This document shows, piece by piece, positions 7,466-14,404 of a DNA stretch of 44,588 bases. The translations under genes and the position numbers were made by a program. The number at the start of each line of letters is the position of its first letter. Position 1 is the stretch's first letter. Under the pieces are notes generated by a model. It made no database searches and was not told where the DNA came from. It was given only the letters and a program-made list of their open reading frames with translations. Source of the DNA: Pseudomonadota bacterium (GTDB taxonomy: Bacteria > Bdellovibrionota_C > UBA2361 > OMII01); contig JAIXQT010000075.1 of assembly GCA_027485595.1 (NCBI GenBank), positions 1-44,588 on the forward strand, written 5' to 3'.

Positions 7466-9442
7466 CTACTTTAAAAATAGGCTTCCAAGTTGAAACACGG
7501 TGAACGACGCGACGTAGGCGAGCGCTGTCATGTAGCCAAACATTCCAAGGGTCCAGCCCCATGAGCCGGTCTCTCGTTTGCACACGGCGAGGGTGGACAT
7601 GCACATGCAGGCGAAGACATAGAATACCATCAGGGAGAGCGCGGTGAGGGTAGAGAAAAAGCCCGATTGATTGCGCTCTTGCAGTGTTTTGACGAGACCG
7701 GTGTTCTCATCGTCATCATCGCTAATGTTGTAGATGGTGCTCAAGGTTGTGACGAACACCTCTCGAGCTGGAAATGATGAGAGGATAGCTATTCCTATCT
7801 CCCAGTTGAATCCGAGCGGTCTGATGGCTGGCTCTATAGCCGTTCCGAGCCGCCCCGCATAGCTTGCTTGAACCGGATTGCCCTGATAGCCAGGCTCCGG
7901 CTTTGGATAGGAGGCAAGGAACCACACGATCACGGAGCAGGCGAGAATGATAGTTGTGGCGTTCTTCAGGAACGATGTCACGCTGTCATATACACTTCGA
8001 AGAATTATCCTGAGGATTGGCTTTCGAAGTGGTGGCATCTCCATCACGTAGAAGCACGATTCTTTCCATAAGAGACATCTTTTGAGTGCCCACGCGACAC
8101 CGCACGCTCCCACAACACCAAGAACGTACATGCCGAGCAGGACGAGGCCTTGTAATGATATGAGCCCACCAACGAGGGTCGGTGGAATGAACGCGGCGAT
8201 GAGTACCGCATAGACCGGAAGTCGAGCGCTACAGCTCATGAGGGGGGCTATCATAATAGTCGCTAATCGGTCTGAGCGAGTTGGAATCGAGCGAGTTGAG
8301 AGTATGCCAGGAACCGCGCAGGCGAACGAGCTTAAGAGCGGAATGAACGCTCGGCCCTGAAGGCCAACTTTGCGCATGAAGTTATCGAGGAGGAAGGCGG
8401 CGCGGGAGAGATAGCCTGAGTCCTCAAGGAAACCGATGCAGAAGAATAGGATGGCGATCTGCGGAACAAACACGATCACGTTTCCGACGCCGGGAATGAT
8501 TCCCTCCGCGATGAGACTGGTGAGTATCCCAGGGGGTAGAACTGATGAGGCCCATGCGCTTAATCCATCAACAGCCCCGGAGATAATCTCCATGGGGATT
8601 TGGGCCCACAGGAAGATCGCTTGAAAGATGATCCCAAATATTCCGAGCATGATCGGAAGTCCCCAAATCCTGCTCGTTAAAATTCTATCGAGCGGCGTGA
8701 TCACTGGGATGTCGTCGTTTGAGCTTTGCGAAGTGGTTTTCCGAACTATCGCTCGAATCCAGGCGTAACGAAGGGATCCTATCGTCGTGATGACATGTGC
8801 GTCGAGGCTTGCGGGGCCGAGAGGGCTAAGCCCCTCTATCGTATCACGAAGGGGATGGTCTGATGGTATCCAGGCGAGTCTCTTCGATGAGGTCGTGGGA
8901 AGTTCGAGCGCTTTTGTTACCGCGCTGAGCAGTGTTGGAAAGCCTGATTTTGTGCGAGCTGTTATCGGAACAACGGGAATATCGAGCGAGCGGGAAAGAA
9001 GCTCTCCGTATACTTTAATACCCGCTCTCTCCGCCGCGTCCATCATGTTAAGAGCGAGGACAATCGGGTACCCGGTGTCTATAAGCTCGGAGATGAGGAA
9101 GAGGTTTCTCTCGAGATTTGTCGCGTCGACGACGGCGACGACAAGGTCCGGTTTCGAGTTTTCGGCTATCTCCCCCTTAAGGAATTGGGTGACTATCCTT
9201 TCATCGATGGACGTTCCAACTAATGCATAGGTGCCAGGGAGGTCCACAATGCGTGCGCAGGAGCCGTGCGGAAGAGGGAGCGATCCCTCTTTGTGCTCTA
9301 CGGTAACGCCTGGATAGTTAGCTACCTTGTAGCGTGAGCCAGTAAGGCCATTGAAGAGCGTGGTTTTTCCGCAGTTAGGATTTCCGACAAGAGCTATCGA
9401 TTTAGGGCAATCGTCGTCGGCGGTAGTGTGTATATCTGTCAC
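7466..9442 (-). CDS. feoB: ferrous iron transporter B
   Basis: FeoB moves Fe(II) across the inner membrane and carries a cytoplasmic GTPase domain. The 658-residue protein shows the G-domain motifs GNPNCGKT (20-27), DLPG (67-70) and NMMD (132-135). Helical membrane segments with the paired 'Gate' regions follow, including 'FIPLLSSFACAVPGI' and 'SSFPAREVFVTTL'. It is shorter than the roughly 770 residues of the E. coli protein, mainly after the G domain, but within the range of the family. It lies 47 bases downstream of feoA and 14 bases upstream of the Cys-rich partner on the same strand. I saw no convincing Fur box ahead of the operon. Confidence 0.97.
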   Translation of the reverse strand: MTDIHTTADDDCPKSIALVGNPNCGKTTLFNGLTGSRYKVANYPGVTVEHKEGSLPLPHGSCARIVDLPGTYALVGTSIDERIVTQFLKGEIAENSKPDLVVAVVDATNLERNLFLISELIDTGYPIVLALNMMDAAERAGIKVYGELLSRSLDIPVVPITARTKSGFPTLLSAVTKALELPTTSSKRLAWIPSDHPLRDTIEGLSPLGPASLDAHVITTIGSLRYAWIRAIVRKTTSQSSNDDIPVITPLDRILTSRIWGLPIMLGIFGIIFQAIFLWAQIPMEIISGAVDGLSAWASSVLPPGILTSLIAEGIIPGVGNVIVFVPQIAILFFCIGFLEDSGYLSRAAFLLDNFMRKVGLQGRAFIPLLSSFACAVPGILSTRSIPTRSDRLATIMIAPLMSCSARLPVYAVLIAAFIPPTLVGGLISLQGLVLLGMYVLGVVGACGVAWALKRCLLWKESCFYVMEMPPLRKPILRIILRSVYDSVTSFLKNATTIILACSVIVWFLASYPKPEPGYQGNPVQASYAGRLGTAIEPAIRPLGFNWEIGIAILSSFPAREVFVTTLSTIYNISDDDDENTGLVKTLQERNQSGFFSTLTALSLMVFYVFACMCMSTLAVCKRETGSWGWTLGMFGYMTALAYVASFTVFQLGSLFLK

Positions 9443-9489
9443 AACTGGTGAACAGCCTTCCTGTGGGCCGCGACGTTGGTTAACCAGGG

Positions 9490-9765
9490 TTAGAGGGGTT
9501 GTACCTGGATGTGAGCGGCCTCGGCACTGCGAAGTGAAAGCACCGAGCCGAGGAGATGAATGTTAATCGGGGATCCGAAGAACCCACGTTGAGTGACGGT
9601 TACTTCCGAACCCGCGACGATACCCATTGAAACGAGCTTGTGGAGAAGTTCAGCTGGGCAGCTCTTAATGGCTGAGATCATGGCTTTTTGCCCAACCCTT
9701 ACGGAGCTGAGTGCCTTCTCTTCCTTGATGACGCCAGTAGCTGGATTTTCCACTTTATTTTCCAT
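9490..9765 (-). CDS. feoA: FeoA-like SH3-domain protein
   Basis: A 91-residue protein. The core from about residue 19 has the FeoA SH3-like fold pattern: 'SVRVGQKAMISAI', then 'LLHKLVSMGIVAGSEVTVTQRGFFGSPINIHLLGS' split across strands, then a final 'LRSAEAAHIQVQ'. FeoA is a cytoplasmic partner needed for FeoB-mediated iron(II) uptake. The first 18 residues are not conserved-looking, and there is no good ribosome site before the listed ATG, so a slightly later start is possible. It is the first gene of the feo operon; 282 bases without genes separate it from the next gene, and part of that gap is a MITE fragment. Confidence 0.92.
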   Translation of the reverse strand: MENKVENPATGVIKEEKALSSVRVGQKAMISAIKSCPAELLHKLVSMGIVAGSEVTVTQRGFFGSPINIHLLGSVLSLRSAEAAHIQVQPL

Positions 9766-9950
9766 GGGTTATGGTGGGTATCTATTCCAATCCGCCGAGC
9801 GATATTCCAGATCGCCCATTTACTCGTATACTCCGCGTTTGTAGTTTATGTCAATTGGTCGCTGTATGAAATGTATGTTTTTAAGGGCAAGGACATGTTT
9901 GAGTAGTATAACACACGACCCACGACTCCATTTTTGTGACAGTTCTCTCA

Positions 9951-10050
9951 GCGGCTCCAACGAAGTTGCCTTGTTCTCCGAAGCCTTGACGGAGGGGGAA
10001 GTCAAACTATCGAAATGCGCAGCAGGAAATCATTATTCACCACCCGGCTA
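9951..10050 (-). mobile_element. fragment of the 187-bp MITE (element B)
   Basis: The right part of element B is recognisable. It has the CTCCAACGAAGTTG hairpin, a roughly 30-base insertion absent from other copies, then a stretch close to the full copies (CGAAATGCGCAGCAGGAAAT) and the terminal CACCACCCGGCTA. The left half is missing. Its last bases supply the stop codon of the 334-aa gene on the minus strand. Confidence 0.75.
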
Positions 10051-11052
10051 GGGCAGGTCATCTCCATCCCGATTGCGCGGGGCCTTACTTGGATCGGTGA
10101 TTCCCCGTCGGAGCATCGCTACGGTTCGGCCGGCGTCGAAGCCGGCTCGGGCCCACTCAATGGCGATCATGGGTGGGATGCCTTGTTGGATCCATTCAAC
10201 AGCATTCTCAGGATCGAACCGTGCTCGTCGCCAGTAGGCTGCCAGGGGCGCGCCACGAATTCCGACCGAGGCCCATCGTGCGTAGTCCTGTGGGGTGAAG
10301 TTATACGCGTACCAGTACCCAGCGGCGACCGCCGGCACATTCATGTCTAGCCAAGGTTTCGCGGCGTGAGGGGGGATCTCTGCAAGGTCATAAGTAAATT
10401 CCCTTGAGTACACATTCAACAGGACCCGAGCATCGTGGGCGTACGCGCGCATACTTGATGGAACGAGACTCGCTTCTACTCGGAGCCTCTCACATAGCTC
10501 AGAGGAGTAGGGAGTATCCTGAGAGAAGATATCGACGATCGTATTTGCCGTCTGGAGAAACCCCCGAGCTTCAGGAAGCTCGGCGGCGAATTGTTGCGCG
10601 CGGTCTGGCGCGTTCAGCTTCAGAAAAACGTCGTTGAGCGTTTCGATGTAGGAGAGTCGCGCGGAGGCGGATCTAATGATACCGGCTGCGAGTATTTTTG
10701 ATGATTCACGATCGGCGGCAAGGTCGGGGGCTGTGAGCGCAGTGTCTACGAGTTCAGCGAACCACATGAGATCTCGTTTGAGATCTCTCATCAAGCCCAT
10801 AGCGTTGATCGCGTCGAAGGTATCGGGCGTTGCCCAGGATGTCGACAAAATGGGCATCCCCTCTTCGAGCTCGGTGAGCCATGCGTCGATCTTATCGAAA
10901 GCTTTATGAGCCCCCTCCACGTAATCCTCTTGGAGGAACGCGGCGTTTAATCGAGAGGCGGCGCTCTCGAGCATCACCTGCGAGTAAAATCCCCCTCGCA
11001 TAAAGGCGAGGAATTCGGCGGTTAGGTGGAGATCTTTATGTAGTGGTGCCAT
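10048..11052 (-). CDS. hypothetical protein with Trp-centred C-terminal repeats
   Basis: A 334-residue soluble protein with no recognised family. Residues about 1-225 are alpha-helical in pattern. The last 90 residues hold repeats of the form 'A..W...G/F...A': YARWASVGI, AAYWRRARFDPENA, VEWIQQGIPP and IEWARAGFDAGRT. Spacing is about 15-20 residues, as in short helical repeats found in some tandem-motif proteins. No signal peptide is visible. The stop TAG is formed by the terminal bases of a MITE fragment, so the original C-terminus may have been longer. Coding quality is good, with consistent codon use over the full length. Its neighbour on the other strand is divergent and unrelated. Confidence 0.75.
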   Translation of the reverse strand: MAPLHKDLHLTAEFLAFMRGGFYSQVMLESAASRLNAAFLQEDYVEGAHKAFDKIDAWLTELEEGMPILSTSWATPDTFDAINAMGLMRDLKRDLMWFAELVDTALTAPDLAADRESSKILAAGIIRSASARLSYIETLNDVFLKLNAPDRAQQFAAELPEARGFLQTANTIVDIFSQDTPYSSELCERLRVEASLVPSSMRAYAHDARVLLNVYSREFTYDLAEIPPHAAKPWLDMNVPAVAAGYWYAYNFTPQDYARWASVGIRGAPLAAYWRRARFDPENAVEWIQQGIPPMIAIEWARAGFDAGRTVAMLRRGITDPSKAPRNRDGDDLP

Positions 11053-11221
11053 ATCGGTCGGTACTAGCCCCTCTTCGTCACTTACGGACGGCGGTTCTAC
11101 GAAAAAGCATTACTCTCGGGAGCTAAAAAGTATCTTTTCATGTATGGTGACACGGAGAAACCTCTCTATAACGTATTGATACGACCTGGTCGAATAGACG
11201 GGCGTGATAGGTCACGTGAGT

Positions 11222-12106
11222 ATGTCACATAACGGGTACCTACAGACGAGCGCGGGAGAGGTGTTTTTCGAATGGCACGGGGCCGAGACGGGAGTTCCGC
11301 TGGTGTGCGTGCACGGAGGCCCAGGTTTTACCAGTTATTACTTGGAGCCGCTGACGGATCTCTCGCATGACGTTCCGGTGATTCTCTACGATCAGGCCGG
11401 GTGCGGACGCTCCCGGCGCGGGGGCGCTCGCAAGGTGTTCTCGATAGACGGATTTATCTCCGAGCTTGAAGATCTCCGTCGAGGGCTCGCGATAGAGAAG
11501 ATGAGTCTCCTGGGGCACTCATTCGGCGGTTTGATTATTGGCGAGTACGCGCTTCGTCACCCGGAGCGGGTCAAGAGCCTGATCTTTGCGTGTGTTTCGA
11601 TCGACATTCCGCGGTGGGTGGCCGATGGCGAGCGGCTTGTTGGGCAACTTCCCCTCATGCAGAGGATGGTGTTGCGGGAGGGGGCGAGGACTGGAGCAAC
11701 AAACTCTCCGCACTACCTCTCGGCTCTGAGCGCCTACTACAAAAAGCATGTATATGGGTGTGACGATATCCCTGAGAGTATTCGGCGGGCGGAGGCGGAG
11801 GCTGATGCGCAAACCTATCAGACGGTGTGGGGGAGTAACGAGTTAGTCGTGAACGGAATAGTGCGAGAGTACAGCCTTTCGCCACGGTTGCCTGAGTTGC
11901 GAGCTCCCACGATGTTCATGTGTGGTCGCCTGGATGAGGCGACGCCGGAAGCTCACACCTACTTTGCGTCACGTGTTCCGGGTGCCACGGCGCGGATCCT
12001 TGAGCGAAGCGCTCATCATCCCCTTTTTACAGAGCGGGACGAAAGCCTTCGAGTCGTGAGCGAGTTCCTCAAAGCTATTCCTGAAGAAGCCCGAGCGTCA
12101 CGGTGA
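11222..12106 (+). CDS. alpha/beta hydrolase, proline-iminopeptidase type (S33)
   Basis: The protein carries all marks of the S33 family: the oxyanion-hole motif HGGPG, the nucleophile elbow GHSFGG, an acid residue in 'CGRLDEATPE' and a late His in 'SAHHPLF'. Proline iminopeptidases remove N-terminal proline from peptides, but the family also includes other amidases and esterases, so the substrate is open. The ORF track starts at a GTG (11204). The ATG at 11222 leaves 294 residues, the usual length, and is my preferred start. It runs convergently into the HtrA gene and the two coding regions overlap by 32 bases at their 3' ends. Confidence 0.88.
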   Translation: MSHNGYLQTSAGEVFFEWHGAETGVPLVCVHGGPGFTSYYLEPLTDLSHDVPVILYDQAGCGRSRRGGARKVFSIDGFISELEDLRRGLAIEKMSLLGHSFGGLIIGEYALRHPERVKSLIFACVSIDIPRWVADGERLVGQLPLMQRMVLREGARTGATNSPHYLSALSAYYKKHVYGCDDIPESIRRAEAEADAQTYQTVWGSNELVVNGIVREYSLSPRLPELRAPTMFMCGRLDEATPEAHTYFASRVPGATARILERSAHHPLFTERDESLRVVSEFLKAIPEEARASR

Positions 12107-13199
12107 CCGTTCGCTCGCGGCCATTATTGAGAACCGCCATCTTGAGTTTGTCGCCCGGCTGTTTCTCATCAAGGATGTTTAAAAGGTCATCTCCATCGGT
12201 GATCGGCTTGTCGTCAACAGCTAGAATGACGTCCCCTAACTGAATTCTTCCACGACTGTCCCTTCCCAAGGGAGTAAGTCCCGCCTTTTCCGCAGGGGAA
12301 TTTCGCAGGACGTTGGCGACGATCGCGCCGATGATGCCATTGCCGCGAAGGAGATCGCTCTCAAGCACTTGTATGCCGAGACCGGGCTTTTTCACCACGC
12401 CATTCCTAATTAACTGCGGAACGATCCGGTTAATTGTATCGACTGGTACGGCGAAGCCGATTCCGGCGTAGGAGCCAGATGGACTAACGATGGCAGTATT
12501 CATGCCGATTAATCTTCCCGCGCTATCAAGGAGCGGACCGCCCGAGTTTCCTGGATTAATAGCGGCGTCTGTTTGAATGACTCCTTGAATAGGTCTATCA
12601 GTGACCGATTTAATCTCTCGACCGAGCCCGCTGATCACACCTGTGGTGAGGGTATGGTCAAATCCGAAAGGATTTCCGATGGCGTAGACACGTTGCCCAA
12701 CGCGCAGGTCTTTTGATGAGCCGATAGCGATTGGTGTGAGGGATGTCCCGGCCGGCTCGATCTTAAGCACCGCGATATCTTTATCCGGCTCAACGCCAAC
12801 AAGTTTTGCTTCCCATGAGGAGTGGTCTGAGAGGGTAATACGCGCCGCGGAGGCATTCTGAATGACGTGAAAATTCGTTACGATGTAACCACGGTCATCC
12901 CAAATAAAACCGGACCCCGCGCCTTGTGGAATCTCAAATACGTTCATGGAGAACGCGTCGCGCTCTACCGCTACACTTGTGATGTAGACGACCGAGGATA
13001 CCGCGACTTTAAAGAGATCTATCGTGCCTTTCTCCTCTGCGCTTAATTCCCCGCGAGGAGTCACCGCGCGTTGACCTTGTCGCAGTGGCGATGGGTACCA
13101 TCTCTTCATACCGAGGAACACACCGACTACAAGTGCCGCTCCGATGAGAGCTGAAATGATAGGGATGCGAAGAGATCTCTTCGTGTCATGTGAAATCAT
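12075..13199 (-). CDS. membrane-anchored HtrA/DegS-type serine protease
   Basis: A 374-residue periplasmic protease: N-terminal anchor helix (residues 12-30), a trypsin-like domain with the triad H111 (TNFHVI), D141 (DKDIAVLKI) and S219 (NPGNSGGP), and one PDZ domain (about 270-365) ending in 'RERTVTVTLGLLQE'. One PDZ plus an uncleaved anchor is the DegS arrangement, whereas DegP/DegQ have two PDZ domains. In proteobacteria DegS senses misfolded outer-membrane proteins and starts the sigma-E response; whether this protein does so is not shown by the sequence. The gene stands alone, 48 bases downstream of a MITE copy that lies in its promoter region. Confidence 0.93.
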   Translation of the reverse strand: MISHDTKRSLRIPIISALIGAALVVGVFLGMKRWYPSPLRQGQRAVTPRGELSAEEKGTIDLFKVAVSSVVYITSVAVERDAFSMNVFEIPQGAGSGFIWDDRGYIVTNFHVIQNASAARITLSDHSSWEAKLVGVEPDKDIAVLKIEPAGTSLTPIAIGSSKDLRVGQRVYAIGNPFGFDHTLTTGVISGLGREIKSVTDRPIQGVIQTDAAINPGNSGGPLLDSAGRLIGMNTAIVSPSGSYAGIGFAVPVDTINRIVPQLIRNGVVKKPGLGIQVLESDLLRGNGIIGAIVANVLRNSPAEKAGLTPLGRDSRGRIQLGDVILAVDDKPITDGDDLLNILDEKQPGDKLKMAVLNNGRERTVTVTLGLLQE

Positions 13200-13246
13200 G
13201 GTAGTACGATGCGATTACTTGAGGGGCTTTTCAAGTGAGGATGCAC

Positions 13247-13433
13247 TAACAGGGTGGTGAAAAATGATTTCCTGCTGCGCATTTCGATAGTTGGACTGTA
13301 ACTTCGTTGGAGACGCCGAAAAAATCCTCAGCGTATCTCAGTGGATACGCCTCCGGTTTTTTCATCGTCTCCGCCTCGTTTCGTCAAAACTCTCAAAATG
13401 CTCACGACAGAACCATTTTTCACCGCCCTGCTA
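13247..13433 (+). mobile_element. element B, full 187-bp MITE copy
   Basis: The copy runs from TAACAGGGTGGTGAAAAATG to the inverted GCCCTGCTA and is exactly 187 bases including both TA ends, the same length as the copies at 25234, 30618 and 38052. The terminal inverted repeat is about 20-25 bases. The centre holds a hairpin (CGTATC-TCAGTG-GATACG) flanked by longer complementary A- and T-runs. It has no coding capacity. It lies upstream of the htrA gene (minus strand). Confidence 0.88.
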
Positions 13434-14220
13434 AAAATAGCTCTTTAACGGCGCAAACTGATGTTGTTCCTCACTACATAGTCTTGTGCAGATCGAGCCG
13501 AGATAAGACGCGATGAAGCGTGTCATTACGTGGAAAGATTGTCATATCGCGCGTGGTGATCCTGGGTGTCTCTTGGGGTAAGCGGACTCAGGGATATCGC
13601 ACCTTTCAGCGATCAAACCGCACAACGAGCTTCTCTCTGACATGGCTAACGTGAGGGGCGCGCTATCTCTTCGAAGGGCAGTGCCTACGCGACTGTTCGG
13701 TGGTTGCGCGATGTTGTTTCATCACCAGATGTTTCGATGTGAAGCGCACTGCGTATGCTCATACCTGAGCCCGATACATAAGGGCGATATGCATATGCGC
13801 GCGATCATAGTGCACGGGCGTCGAGAGTGAGCCTGCGATGCGTCTGAGTATGAGCGCCACAATAAGTCTATTTCTGGGGCCTTTTCGGACATCTCCTCGT
13901 TCTCACCGTTTTTGTGGGTATGCGCTGCGCGATGACGAAGATCTTCGGGTGTTGTGGGAATGAGAGCCCCCTTGATCTTGGCTGCTCTAACGGCATTTGA
14001 AAAGCAAGAGGTTTTTCGTGGCGGATGAAAATAAAATCAATAAAAATAGATTGTTAGGCGCTTGTCCTTGGTTGATTCTCGTTGAAGGTGGTGGGTGATG
14101 CTGCTATAAAAACGCAGTCTCAAAGTCGCGAGTCTTGTTGTTATAAGGTGTTAGGTGTGGCCAAGCATTTTTTTGTCGCACCCAGCATATTTCAGGTAGA
14201 CAGCAGGTGGGTGTTGCTCA
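13434..14220. other. gene-free stretch upstream of nrdA
   Basis: About 790 bases without a believable gene (970 bases counted to the nrdA start). The listed 62- and 69-codon ORFs have no ribosome site and poor composition. One rod-like palindrome lies at 13746-13813: GCACT pairs with AGTGC, GCGTATGC with GCATATGC (one wobble), and GCCC with GGGC. Around 14020-14060 the sequence becomes A-rich (AAAATAAAATCAATAAAAAT). The rest shows nothing I can name. The region may hold a small RNA or long-range control sites for nrdAB, or be decayed DNA next to the MITE. Confidence 0.5.
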
Positions 14221-14236
14221 TACATATATATTGTAG
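14221..14236 (+). promoter_or_regulatory. NrdR box 1
   Basis: TACATATATATTGTAG is an imperfect 16-base palindrome matching the NrdR-box pattern (consensus of the type ACACWATATWTWGTGT). Its centre is 32 bases from that of box 2, about three helical turns, as in known NrdR operators. It overlaps the proposed -35 element. Confidence 0.85.
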
Positions 14237-14259
14237 TTAGTTCCCGGGGTGGCTACTAT
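14231..14259 (+). promoter_or_regulatory. candidate nrdA promoter overlapped by NrdR boxes
   Basis: A -35-like TTGTAG (14231-14236) and a -10-like TACTAT (14254-14259) are separated by exactly 17 bases. Each element lies within one of the two NrdR boxes, so bound NrdR would cover the polymerase site. The leader to nrdA would be about 135 bases. The individual hexamers match the consensus only moderately. Confidence 0.55.
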
Positions 14260-14268
14260 ATATAGTAG
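14253..14268 (+). promoter_or_regulatory. NrdR box 2
   Basis: CTACTATATATAGTAG is a perfect 16-base palindrome. Together with box 1 it forms the tandem arrangement bound cooperatively by the ATP-cone repressor NrdR, which shuts off nrd genes when dATP is high. No nrdR gene is in the window. Confidence 0.88.
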
Positions 14269-14404
14269 TAAGACCCCCAAATACTAATCTTCACATTAGG
14301 TAGTATGGCATAGCGATTTTTGAGAACGCCTGTTTAGGCGAACAGGATTCGTGTTGTCTGGAATTGGCTAAGGATTGCGTAGGTAGCGAGGGATAGAGAG
14401 GCGT

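Noticed and set aside
9766-9950. Fur box ahead of feoA
   Set aside because: No 19-base match resembling GATAATGATAATCATTATC was found; regulation of the feo operon remains open.
13247-13433. Element B as a simple bidirectional terminator
   Set aside because: The fixed 187-base length, TA ends, the demonstrated insertion into repeat A and copies lying in promoter regions fit a mobile element better, though a secondary role as terminator is not excluded.
13642-13830. 62-codon ORF in the nrdA upstream region
   Set aside because: It has a poor composition (Cys/His/Arg-rich by chance), no ribosome site and overlaps the palindrome at 13746-13813.
14150-14220. Cobalamin riboswitch before nrdA, by analogy with some RNR genes
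   Set aside because: No B12-box-like sequence or the expected fold was seen, and the NrdR boxes explain the control better.
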